A stretch of 64,000 nucleotides of DNA, from positions 186,001 to 250,000 of the forward strand of contig OW568868.1 in NCBI GenBank assembly GCA_938743325.2, in the 5' to 3' direction. Below are positions 7,950 through 18,607 of the stretch, piece by piece. The DNA comes from Pycnococcus provasolii. Lineage: Eukaryota > Chlorophyta > Pseudoscourfieldiophyceae > Pseudoscourfieldiales > Pycnococcaceae. The notes beneath the pieces were generated by a model that ran no database searches, had not been told where the DNA came from, and was given only the letters and a program-made list of their open reading frames with translations. The number at the start of each line of letters is the position of its first letter. Positions within the stretch are counted from its first letter, which is position 1. The position numbers and the translations under genes are program-made.

Positions 7950-9196
7950 TCTTACATTTTCACATGGGCACTTATCCCGTCAGGACGATTAGGAGTTGAA
8001 ATCTCTCCTCTCTGTTGGCAGTCCTGGATGTTTCACGTTTGGTTTTCTTTGGTTTGGATTTTTTGGTTTATCGCAGATTGCATCCTCCCCATGCCGGGGT
8101 GGTGTGTGACGTCACGGCCTTGGTGGCCGCTGGCGGCACGGCGGAGGTTGCAAACCCCGCGGTCGGGTCTTGCATGGATGCAAACCCCTGGCCAGCCTTG
8201 CATGGATGCATGGCCGGATCAGGGGATGGATCAGGGGATGAGGTTAGATTCGGTACGGTCTCTCTAGACCTATTTGGCGGCCTTCCATGCCGTGCTTTGC
8301 CCCCCGGGGAGGGCGACCTTAAGGCTCGGGTCTCTCTGGTGTGTGACCCCCCCCTAGGAACGATTCATTAATTACATCAACTGGTGTTACATAGTACTCG
8401 TGTAACTGGAACTTAACCGTTATCCTCACACTTCCAAGTTGCCACGCGCATCCTCCTCATCATCGTTCGCCACCTCCGGCGTCGCCTCTTCTGTCCACCT
8501 GCTCGTCTCTGCCCCACCAGCCACATCCACCACAGGCTGATCATAACGAGCCACCCAATCCCATTCCATTGCATGCAGCACCGCGCCCCCGCTTGGCCCT
8601 GCAAGCCAACCAAAACCCGTGCCCATCCGGTTTCGTCCGCCGCCACCTCACCAACCCACAGCCATGCCCATAGCCCCACCAGCATGCATAGCCATGCTGC
8701 GTTCAGCGCTCGGAGCAACACCCGTGCTGTGCGTGGATGCTGTGCTCGTCGTCGCCTTGCTCCTTCTTCGACCTGCCGCCTTTTGAATCTCTGCTCGCCG
8801 ATGCGGCCTCGGCGAGCGCTCCAAACCCCTGCTCGTTGGTAAGTTTCAGGAACGCTGTCCAAACGTTACCTGTCACTTAACTACTTAACCAACCACTACT
8901 TGACTCTCCTCGGCTTATACGTATGCACTGCAGACGCCACTGCGAAGTACACCACAAGCACGTAAAAGCTTGCCCGAGTGAAGGGCACCAGTGTAACCGG
9001 GCCTCCCCCTCTTACCTCAGCCCACTCTTGGCACCGGGCCCTTCCCCCGGGGCCACCTTATTCCTAAGTCCTAACTGTCTCTTCTCCTCCCCTTCTGACG
9101 CGTTGCCGCCACCTCCTTCCATCGGCCGCGCAGCGCCTCCTTCTCTTAACCCCCAAACACATCAAACACATCAGTGCACCCTCCGGGCATGACAGC
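7950..9196. other. Gene-poor stretch after the Copia relic
   Basis: No convincing gene. It holds repeated GCATGGATGCA words around 8170-8210, a GC cluster with CCCCGGGG near 8310, pyrimidine-rich DNA at 8440-8790 and another CCGGGCCC/CCCCGGGG cluster at 9035-9055. Frames in the region have low-complexity Arg/Ser/Pro composition and are taken as chance. Confidence 0.5.
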
Positions 9197-9505
9197 TTGT
9201 TGATTGCCGACACGGTCCGACACGTGCTGGACCCGAAAGAGGGATCCACGACGGATCCCCGATTACGAGAACAAAATCAACCACAAGTTCCGGCCCCTCC
9301 CGACCTTGATATTTGGGACCATTTTCCGCCGCATGTCATGTCGTGTGCCATAATGCAGGCTTCACAATATGTTGCACGTCCCTATCGTCCGGGACAGGAC
9401 CCGTATGGTTTGCTCCATCATTCACTCGCCTCCTCCTCTGGTGGTCACTCTGAGGCTCTTGATTTGATGGACATCACTGACGATGAGCAGCGTATCTACA
9501 TTTAA
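9197..9505 (+). CDS. Small hypothetical frame
   Basis: A 102-codon frame with ordinary protein composition (DTVRHVLDPKEGSTTDP, LDIWDHFPPHVMSCAIMQAS, acidic end LDLMDITDDEQRIYI). It overlaps the start of the next gene by 23 bases in another phase. I recognise no family, and it could be a mobile-element remnant or an upstream frame in the leader of the hydrolase gene. Confidence 0.25.
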   Translation: MLIADTVRHVLDPKEGSTTDPRLREQNQPQVPAPPDLDIWDHFPPHVMSCAIMQASQYVARPYRPGQDPYGLLHHSLASSSGGHSEALDLMDITDDEQRIYI

Positions 9506-10976
9506 GTTTGCTGTTGTGTGTTGGTTGGAGGTGTTTGCAATGACCTTGTGCACAACCCTCGTTGACCTTGACGGGCTTCACGGTGGTGTCGCAACAAACG
9601 GCGTGCACGCACAGCAGCGCTTTACGGGTAAAGGGAAAGAAGGAGGAGGAGTGGACATGCACACGATGGACATGCCATACTCGGATTCCTACGAAGAGTA
9701 TCGCAGCATGCTTCATCACAATAACAACAACATTACCAGACCGACGAACCAAATTACTCCTACTCCTACTCCTGCAAACAGCAGAAGCGGCAGTCAAAAG
9801 AAGAGTCGCGACGCGAACTTCGAAGGAAACTCTCTTCCAGGACCATACCAGGTGGCACACAGAGTCGTGCGAGCGCCACGGTCTTGGCACGGCGCGGGAG
9901 CAACTCGGCGCGCGCACCTCGACGACGCGTGCGGGCTGAACGCGTGCAAGGGAGCGTTTGACGTGTACATCGTCTACCCGGTTGGGAATACCGCGCAGCC
10001 GATGACGGACAGACGGCTATTCAGGGAACGTCTTCGCGCGAACGGAGACGGAACGCCAGTCCTTGAGACGGGAACGACGACGTCGTGGCCGCTCTTCGTA
10101 TTTGGCATCGGTTGGGCGAGCTGGACGCGCCGCTACGCGCGCACGCTCGCGCATATCGCATCGTACGGGACTGTGGTAGCGGCGCCGATGAGCGCGGACC
10201 GAGCGGTTGCTCCCTCGTTTCGGCGCTTCTACGAGGACCTTCTTTCCACAGCCTCATTCCTAACGAGCGACGTCGCACCTACCTTTGCAGTTGCCGGACC
10301 ACCTTCGTGGATCCGAGGCAAGGTATCGCGTACGCAAGTTTCGCTCGGAGGCCACAGCAGTGGTGCGGGTGCAGCCGTGTCAGCTGCCGCCGCCTGGCGT
10401 GCGGAGTACCAGCGCCGCCTCTTCCAGGCCACACCATCCATATCGAAAGCGACGACCACGCTCCCGCTGTTTGAAATCAGCCGTCTCCTGCTATACAGTC
10501 CGAGCGACGTGGCCAGCCCTGACATGGATTGGCGCGCACTCGACTCACGAATTCCGGTGATGATACTAGCCGGTGGTCGCGATCGCATCACTCCCTTGAG
10601 CTGGATTGAGTCGCTCGCGAAGACGAAGGTGAACCCGCTCGCCCCCGTCGCGCTCGTCGTGCATCAGCGCGGCTCGCACTGCTTCCTGGATCCGGAGAAT
10701 TTTCCCGTGATGCGTGCGACACCGTTCTCGGGCGAGAGGAGGATGCCACGTCAGCCCGCCAGCGACTGCGACGCCGCCTACGCAAGGTTTAGCCGCATGG
10801 TGGACCCAGAGGTGCAGCTCGCTTGGGTACGAGGGTGGAGCGTGTGGAGCTTAAGCAAGAACGTCGAAGTGCTGGCACTTACCGCTGCGGACGACGAATG
10901 GACGACGGACGTTCAGGATGCGACGGACACGGTCGTTCACATGCGAAGGATACGAGCCAGGGCGTGGGAACCATAG
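9483..10976 (+). CDS. Alpha/beta hydrolase, chlorophyllase/dienelactone-hydrolase-like, membrane-targeted
   Basis: 497 residues. A hydrophobic segment near residues 8-28 acts as signal peptide or anchor, and residues 35-130 are a low-complexity linker (Asn and Thr runs). The catalytic domain follows: a strand FDVYIVYPVG, an oxyanion-type region, the nucleophile elbow GGHSSGAGA with Ser near 293, an acid at GGRDRITP near 366 and the histidine at RGSHCFL near 397, in the right order for the fold. The elbow and the following Ala-rich helix resemble chlorophyllase and PET-hydrolase-like enzymes. The substrate cannot be told from the sequence; an ester is expected. An alternative later start would remove the signal segment. 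Confidence 0.75.
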   Translation: MSSVSTFKFAVVCWLEVFAMTLCTTLVDLDGLHGGVATNGVHAQQRFTGKGKEGGGVDMHTMDMPYSDSYEEYRSMLHHNNNNITRPTNQITPTPTPANSRSGSQKKSRDANFEGNSLPGPYQVAHRVVRAPRSWHGAGATRRAHLDDACGLNACKGAFDVYIVYPVGNTAQPMTDRRLFRERLRANGDGTPVLETGTTTSWPLFVFGIGWASWTRRYARTLAHIASYGTVVAAPMSADRAVAPSFRRFYEDLLSTASFLTSDVAPTFAVAGPPSWIRGKVSRTQVSLGGHSSGAGAAVSAAAAWRAEYQRRLFQATPSISKATTTLPLFEISRLLLYSPSDVASPDMDWRALDSRIPVMILAGGRDRITPLSWIESLAKTKVNPLAPVALVVHQRGSHCFLDPENFPVMRATPFSGERRMPRQPASDCDAAYARFSRMVDPEVQLAWVRGWSVWSLSKNVEVLALTAADDEWTTDVQDATDTVVHMRRIRARAWEP

Positions 10977-11178
10977 TTAAAGAAAAAACACTTGTCACAC
11001 ACACATGATCAAAGGCACAAAATCTAAAAAAAAATGTGGGGACCCACCAACTGGGTACCATAAAAAAAAATCTCATCGAACCCCGACCGATATTTTTCAA
11101 GACTTAATTTTCCACCACACGTTTTCACGTTTTGTGCCCGATCTGTCGCCCATCCTCCACGCCCCCCGCCGTCCGTTC

Positions 11179-12504
11179 ATGTCTGCACGCACGTCAGCGC
11201 GTGTTCATGGCCTCCGCTCTCCTCGCGTCGCCACGGCGAGAAGACGCCTCGTCTGGCTTGCTGCGTCCCTACCCGGAGGGAAAAAGGCGCAAGCGGGAGA
11301 ACTGAATCGCGTGTCTCCCACCAAGTCTGTTTCTCGTCTTTCTCGCGAACTTCCTGATGGCTCGAAGCTCTTTTGTTTTGGGGAGGAGAGCAGCAGCAGC
11401 AGTGGCAGCAGCAGCAGCAGCAGCAGCAGTATTGAGTCTACTACGCTCGACACGATGGAAGAGGGATACTACCGTCCGACGTCGATAGAAAGCCTTCTCA
11501 CCGCGAACACGCCGCTCATTCCCTTCGTTCCGCACAACATTCCGACCCAGAAGGCTGAGGCGCACGCAAGGCGCATTGTTATCGCGCCTGGATTCGGAAA
11601 CGCACCGGAAGACTACGACGCTATGGCGGACGCGCTGGACTTTCGAGGCTATGACGTGAGGTGTGTGGATTTGAAGCGCGGCGACTGGCTCGAGGTATTC
11701 AAGCGCGGGCTCGTCAATCCTGATTTCTGGGCTGCCACAGCAACGACAAGTCCTCACTACTCGTGGTATTTGGAAAAGCTGAAACAGGCTGTCGACGACG
11801 CCGGCGGCGAAGACGTCGTGATCGTCGCGCACAGTGCTGGCGGATGGCTCGCTCGCGCGTTCTTGCACGACCCTGCGCCTGGGATAGAAGAGCCACCGCG
11901 AAGGCGACGTGCAAATTTATTTGAAGGAGCACTGCCTCTGTCGGAGCGTCGTGACGCGCACGCCAGGAGGAGGCAAAATGGACATCAAAGTCATGGCGTC
12001 TCGGCGATCGTTACGCTAGGCAGCCCGCAGCGTCCGCCACCTCGTCCAAGTCGCGACTTCACGGGTGGTGCGCTGACGTGGGTGAACAGGTGGACCGCAC
12101 CGCTCGTCGGGGAACAGGTTCCGTTCATCTGCGTCGGTGGTCGTGCGGTGGTGGGCATTCCCGCGCAAACATCTGGCGGACAGGAATTTTTGAAGCAGGC
12201 TGTTGGTGCACGCGGCTACGCCGCCGACGACCCGTACGCTCAGATGCTCGAGGTTGCGGAGCCTACTACGGAAGAGGAGCTGTACTGGACCCGAAGGGCT
12301 GCGAACGGCTACAGCGAAGTGTCTGGAAACGGCTTCACGCTTGGTGATGGCGTCGTTCCCCTCGGTTCGAGCCTTCTGCGTGGCGCACGCAATCTCGTCA
12401 TCGACGGCGTCTTCCACGCGCCGGACCGCGCGAGTCCGCGTTGGTACGGCAGCGAGGACGTTTTGGATTCGTGGTTGCGCGAGCTGAAGGCGGAGACCAA
12501 ATAG
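11179..12504 (+). CDS. Alpha/beta hydrolase, lipase-like, probably plastid-targeted
   Basis: 441 residues from the ATG giving MSARTSARVHG. The frame is open further upstream but that part is A-rich and looks like leader. The first about 70 residues are rich in Arg, Ser and Ala as in a transit peptide, followed by a polyserine stretch coded by an AGC repeat. The hydrolase domain reads IVIAPGFGNAPEDYDAMA, then the elbow VIVAHSAGGWLAR (Ser near 218), then GDGVVPLGSS (Asp near 388) and DGVFHAPD (His near 412), a complete triad. The GDGVVP motif is typical of lipid acyl hydrolases of plants and algae. It lies head to tail with the hydrolase before it, but the two sequences are not close copies. 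Substrate unknown. Confidence 0.78.
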   Translation: MSARTSARVHGLRSPRVATARRRLVWLAASLPGGKKAQAGELNRVSPTKSVSRLSRELPDGSKLFCFGEESSSSSGSSSSSSSSIESTTLDTMEEGYYRPTSIESLLTANTPLIPFVPHNIPTQKAEAHARRIVIAPGFGNAPEDYDAMADALDFRGYDVRCVDLKRGDWLEVFKRGLVNPDFWAATATTSPHYSWYLEKLKQAVDDAGGEDVVIVAHSAGGWLARAFLHDPAPGIEEPPRRRRANLFEGALPLSERRDAHARRRQNGHQSHGVSAIVTLGSPQRPPPRPSRDFTGGALTWVNRWTAPLVGEQVPFICVGGRAVVGIPAQTSGGQEFLKQAVGARGYAADDPYAQMLEVAEPTTEEELYWTRRAANGYSEVSGNGFTLGDGVVPLGSSLLRGARNLVIDGVFHAPDRASPRWYGSEDVLDSWLRELKAETK

Positions 12505-12812
12505 TGCCTCCATGGACTCATGAAGAATCGCTCCGTGAATTCCATTTCCCAACTATGTGACAAGTCTTTCGAAGTGCTATGCTTTGAATGAGAAGCTTTT
12601 CTTTAGTCTATTCAATTCTGGGGTGCAAGGGTGGAACCCCCCTACTGGTTTCCGTTTCCACCCACTTCCCTCGCCCCAACCAACCCCTACTACTCCCTAT
12701 GCCCCCTCCGGCTGAGGAGGCGCCGCCATTCTCTCCCAGGTGGCACCAGGTGACCAGCTTATTCAATAATCCTCGCACACTCCTCCTGCGTGCTTGCTCC
12801 GCTCATACTCAC

Positions 12813-15800
12813 ATGGCGAGTGGTGCAGCGTCGTTAAAGCGTCCTCTCTACCCTTCCAGTGGAGATGTCTCCGCGCTCTCCTTTGGATTCTACACCACAC
12901 CAGAGGTGCGAGCCACATCCGTCGTGCGTGTCACGCACGGCGTGCTCTTCGATGCGTCGGGATCCACGCCGTTGGAGAATGGACTGTACGACGGACGCAT
13001 GGGGCCGATTGACAGAAGGCAAGGCCTGTGCGCGACATGTGGCCTGTCGTTCGCGCACTGTCCCGGACACTGCGGGCACGTCGAACTGCCAATGCCAGTC
13101 TACCACCCGCTCGGATTCAACACCGCCAAGAAACTGCTCAGCGCGACGTGCTTCCACTGCTTCCGCCTCAGGGTGCCAGAACAAAAGACAAAGGCGCTGT
13201 CAAACCGACTCGAGCTGCTCAGAGATGGAAAGATCGTCGAGGCGGAGATTATGGGCGACGACCAGTACGCGGGAACGGTGCTAGGAGATAGGCGTGCGGC
13301 GGCGGCGCTAGGACTCGACGGGTCCGACGAGCGGAGGCAGCAGAACTGCACGGACACGCCTGTCGGCGCCTCGAAGCTCCCAAGATGGTCCACGCATAGC
13401 CTAGAGCTGGCGGCGACAACTTCCGACGAAATGTTTGCCGCGGTGCCGCCGTCGACGTGCGCCAACTGCGGCGCACACAACGCCAAGATATCGCTAAGAG
13501 GTCAATTCAAGCTGTTCGTGCAGAAGCTCAGTGACAAGAAAATGAATGCCAATATCGCGGGAAATAGGGTATTGCGAAGCGCTCTCGCGCAAGAGCAGGT
13601 GGAGCAGCCAGAAGGCAATCAGCGGCAGCAGCAGCAGCAGCAGCAGCAGCCTCCCCCTGCCCCGCCATCGTCTGGTGCAGCGCCGACTGCGAATGACCTC
13701 GGATTAGGATCCGACTCGGACTCGGACTCGGAGGCTGAGGAGGCGGGAGCGCAAGGTATGATCCAAACAGGTGACGACGACGACGATGACGACGACGACG
13801 ACGGCGATGAGTCTGGTTTACTTCGCTCGAGCTCGGAACGCCTTATGACCGCCGAGGAGGCAAGAGCTGCACTGCGTCTCCTGTGGAGACGCGAGAAGCG
13901 CATTCTTAGCAATCTCTTCGCATGCCTGCAGCTTAACATGGAACCAGGCCAGACGAGTGGCACGAGCGCGCGATTCACAGGCAGTGGACCAGATTCCTTC
14001 TTCCTCACGCATTTCCTGGTCCCGCCGAATCGATTCCGTCCGCCAAGCGTTCTTGGCGACAGCGTTTTTGAGCACCCGCTGAACTCTGCGTACGTGCGCA
14101 TTCTAAATGCTGCAGAGCGTGCCGCGGGAGCGGGACTTGACGAAGGATCGACCGAGGAAGAATTCAAGCTAAGCAGATATGCCACCGCCGCGCTCGAGCT
14201 TCAGGATGCCGTCGCGGCGTTGATGGATTCTACAACCACGCGCAACAAGAGCGACAACGCCGTTGGCGTGAGACAGCTGCTCGAGAAGAAGGAGGGAGTT
14301 TTCAGGAAGAATATGATGGGCAAGCGCGTCAACTTTGCCGCACGATCGGTCATTTCACCAGATCCGTATCTCGCGCCTGACGAGATTGGCGTGCCTCCGC
14401 CTCTTGCCGGCGGGCTGCTCTTTCCCGAGACTGTTACGCCGCATAATGTGCACATACTCCGCGAGGCGGTGATGAACGGGAAGACTGGCATACTGCCAGG
14501 CGCGGCGGCGGTGGAAGATAGCAACGGCAAGGTGGTTGATCTTAGCCGGCTTGACACCACCGCGCGCGTCGCGCTTGCTAAGCTGCTGGCGTCAGGCACG
14601 GGAACGAACAAGGATGGCGTCGTGGGAGCGCGTCCAAAGGTGGTCTACCGTACGCTGATGGATGGCGACATTCTTCTAGTTAACCGTCAACCGAGCCTGC
14701 ACCGCCCGTCCATCATGGCGCACCGCGCGCGCCTCCTCAACGGCGAGCGCACGATACGCATGCACTACAGCAACTGCGCAAGTTACAATGCCGACTTTGA
14801 CGGCGACGAGATGAACTTGCACTTGCCCCAGGATAGCATGGCACGCTCCGAGGCGTACAACGTGGCGAACGCGGATTTGCAGTACCATCTTCCCACAGAC
14901 GGAGGTCCAAAGCGAGGCCTGATTCAGGATCACATCATTGCACTTGTCAAGTTGACGAGCCGTGGTACCGCAAGTCTCACAAAGGAGGAAGTTACGCAGA
15001 TGCTCTTCTTCGCGCTCGACGCAGGCTCGACAGCTGACCGAGCCGCAGTGTCGCGCGCCGGGGGCAGGAATGCGCATGCCCAAGGACAGAATCTGAGCAT
15101 CACCGCTCTGACGAAAGGTAGAAAGCGGCGAGGCCAGGGAGTTGTGCACCAATTCAAGGAGGATCGGAAACGGCGTATCGATCTTCCACCTCCCGCGCTC
15201 GTCGTGCGATCGCCTTCGGGCGGCTGGTGTGCACGATGGACGGGCAAGCAGGTGGTTGAGTCGCTCATCGCCAATGTTGTGCGGCGGCATCTCCCCCCAG
15301 GCGATTCGAACGAGAGCCGCGCGCGTGTCACATTCAGCCATGGTTGCAAGGTGAAGCACGAGGCGTGGCCAGGTGGTACCATCAGCGACGGTGTCGGCGA
15401 TGGCAAGTGCTTATTCGAAGACGGCGTTTTCGTGCATGGTATACTAGACAAGAACACCTTCGGCGGCGGCGGACTCATCCAATATTTGCACGAGTATTAC
15501 TCCCCCGCCGTCGCGGGAGCCATGCTCGGAAGTTTCAGCCGTCTCGGCACGTACCTGGTTGCGAACAAGTACGGATTCACATGCGGCGTCTCAGATCTAT
15601 GGCTCAATGGTAATGCCGAGAAGGCTCGTGCGACGGCGCTCGCCGAAGCCGACGCGTCGTGCATTTCGGCGAGCTCCACCTTCGTGGGTTCTGTCGCATC
15701 TGCTACGTCAGGTGGCGCGGAGGTTGTGCGGCAAAGCGTGGCGTCGCGCCTTCGCGCACGGCCCGAGCTTGGCGCAGCGCTCGACACGAAGTGTTCGAGC

Positions 15801-18590
15801 AGCCTTGGAGGAGTGACGAGTGCCGCGATGAAATGCGCGAGCATCTCCGGCAAATCATCCGATGGATCATATCTCGACCCGCTGCACAAGAGCAATGGCA
15901 TGAGCCAGATGACTTCGACTGGTGCGAAGGGAGGAATGGTGAACCAGCTGCAGATTTCGGTGTGTCTAGGACAGCAGGAGCTGGAGGGTCGACGTGTTCC
16001 ACGCAACATGCTCGGCAAAACGCTTCCTTGCTTCACACCCTTCGACGTCTCCGCAGTGAGCGGGGGTTACATCGCGAGCCGCTTTCTCACTGGTCTTGAT
16101 CCTAGGGAATTTTACTTTCACTGCATGGCTGGCCGCGACGGTTTGGTGGACACCACCGTGAAAACTTCTCGAAGCGGGTATCTGCAGAGGTGCCTCGTGA
16201 AAAGTCTCGAGGGTCTCCGTGTTCGTTACGACCACACAGTTCGCGACGACGTCGGGGACGGGATTGTGCAATTTCTCTACGGCGATGACGGGATCGACGT
16301 GTCCAAGGTTGGGCTTCGCACCTTTCAGCCGGAATATGTGTACGCGAATCGCACGCTCGCCGCGCGCGTGTGCGGGATGGAGAGCCAGGATCTCGTGGCG
16401 GATGTTTGTGGCGATGGGGCGGATGACAACGACGATGGATCAGACAAGAAAAAGAAGAAGCGTAAGTCACGTGGCACGGCGACCCTTCCGTCAGATCCGG
16501 AGGCTGCGATGCACGCTGCGAAGCGTGCGATTGCGGACGCAACTCTCGACGCTGTTTGCGCAGACTCTGAGCAACCTCCGCTGCCTTTAACGGCGACCGA
16601 TCCAGCACCTGCGCCGGGCGTGACTTCGGAATGGCATCGTCAACTGGTGAGAGATTTTGTGAGCTCAAATCCTTCGCTATTTGCAACGTCCAAGGAGGCG
16701 GAAAAGGTGGCGAAGGCTGCACGAAAGGCGGACAAAAAGCTCAAGAAGAAGCTTGGTGTAGAAGCTGAGGATCCTGACGCGACAGATGCTAAGCCATCCG
16801 CGGATGGATTTGCTCGGCTGTGCGAGAAACTCTACACCCTTGCACTAGCAGATCCGGGTGAGGCGGTGGGTGTCATTGCGGCTCAGAGCATCGGCGAGCC
16901 GTCGACGCAGATGACTCTAAAGTAAGTCTTACCTCTAATTATCCGTGGCAGATAAAAGCTGCAGTCACTAACAACTGAACCTAACACACTAAATTAAAAC
17001 AGTACTTTCCACTTTGCTGGCCGAGGTGAGGCCAATGTCACGCTTGGAGTGCCGCGCCTTCGCGAGCTCCTGATGACGGCATCGGACCACATTTCCACGC
17101 CGGTGCTTACCATCTCGATTCGAAATGACGTTCTTTGCGAGAAGATGTCCTCAGGAGCTTTGCCACGCCTTACCATCAATTCCGCTGCGGTGACTGCACT
17201 AAAGCCGGATGAGCAGAGTGACAACAGCCGTAGGCTAGCGGAGCTGCTTGCTTCGCGACTCCGTCGTGTGAGCGTGGCAGAGGTCATCAAGGAGATCAGT
17301 GTGACAGAACGCGTTGGTGCCGAGCATCCGACAGAGCACGGTCGTCATGTTCGAACGTTCGAGGTGCATCTTCTCTTGCACAGTCTCGATAGCCTTCACA
17401 GCAGCAGTGGGTTGACCGTGAAACGTTCCGACATTGAGCATGCCATTGGCAAGCAGTTTTTGAAAGAGCTCTCTCGTGTCGTAAAGGCGGAGGCGCGCAA
17501 GTTGGGCACGGATGGCCCAGCGAACGACATCTTTGGCGGTGAGGCGCTCGGCGATCTTGACGCGCCTCTCCCTCCTGCTCCACCTGCCGCGGATGCCGAC
17601 GCCGAGGCGAACGAGGGCAATGGAGATGACGATGCGGCCGCCGCGGCACAGCCTCGCGACAGCACGGGAGGACAGAATGCACCCCCGGCAGCCACGGCAC
17701 GCTTGGCATCGCATAGACGACGTGTTTCGTTCGCAGACGATCCCAAGGATCTTGCGACGCATATGGAGGACGAGGAAGACGAGGCGGCAGAGCAGGCTCG
17801 TGGACGCGGGGGCAGGCGAGAGCTTGCGAGCTACGACGATGGTGACGCCAACGACGATCCTGCTGAGTTGGAAGGTGAGAGGACAATGATGGATGTAGAC
17901 GGCAGCGAAGATGACGTCTACGACGTGTCGGCATTTGGTTTGCGAGTGCGCCACGTCTTCCAGGGCAATAACAAGCCAAGCAAGCACGTGGTCACGCTAC
18001 ACATGCCGTGTACGGGGCGCAAGTTACTTCTTCTGGAGCTCGCGGAGCTGGCGGCGACGCGCGCGCTGGTACGAAGTCCCACCGAGTCGCCAGATGTGAA
18101 GACGAACCTCGGCCGCTGCTACGTCGTGGAAAATCCGAAGCAACGTGGATCGTACATGCTGCAGGTTGACGGCAATGACTTTGTGCATGCTGCGTACTTG
18201 CACACGGACATTGTCGACATCAGTGCCGTGCGCTGCAACGACGTCGCGGCGGTGCTCAATACTTTTGGCGTCGAGGCAGCACGGCGCACTGTGGTCGAGG
18301 AGATTGGCTCCGTCTTCGGCGCGTATGGCATCAAGGTGGACCCACGCCACCTCAGCCTGATTGGCGATGCGATGACCCACGGCGGCGGATATCGTGGCTT
18401 CAGTCGCATGGGCATGGCGCCCAACGGAAGCCCGCTCCTGAAGATGAGCTTCGAGTCTGCGGGCAAGTTTCTCACGGAGGCTGCTGTGCACGGCAGATGT
18501 GACCGCCTCGATGGACCTTCTGCTCGCCTCGTGCTTGGTAAAATCGTGGAAGCAGGAACGGGCGAGTGCGAGCTTTTGCAAAAATTGTAG
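12813..18590 (+). CDS. RPA1: DNA-directed RNA polymerase I largest subunit (two exons)
   Basis: Exon 1 is 12813-16921 and exon 2 is 17003-18590. The 81-base intron 16922-17002 starts GTAAGT, has CTAAC at 16981-16985 and ends in AG. ATG 12813 starts MASGAASLKRP; the earlier in-frame ATG adds sequence unlike the family. Seen in order: the clamp zinc site CATCGLSFAHCPGHCGH, a second CANCG pair, a low-complexity insert (polyQ, then acidic SDSDSEAEE and poly-D), MGKRVNFAARSVISPDP, the active-site loop NADFDGDEMNLHLPQ with three metal-binding aspartates, the trigger-loop region GVIAAQSIGEPSTQMTL split by the intron, and a C-terminal cleft ending KMSFESAGKFL and PSARLVLG, as in Pol I rather than Pol II or III; there is no heptad tail. 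It makes pre-rRNA in the nucleolus. Confidence 0.96.
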
Positions 18591-18607
18591 TCATAAATTA
18601 AAACATT

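Noticed and set aside
8015-8371. A plus frame with repeated Met-Asp words
   Set aside because: It arises from the GCATGGATGCA direct repeats; no conserved protein features.
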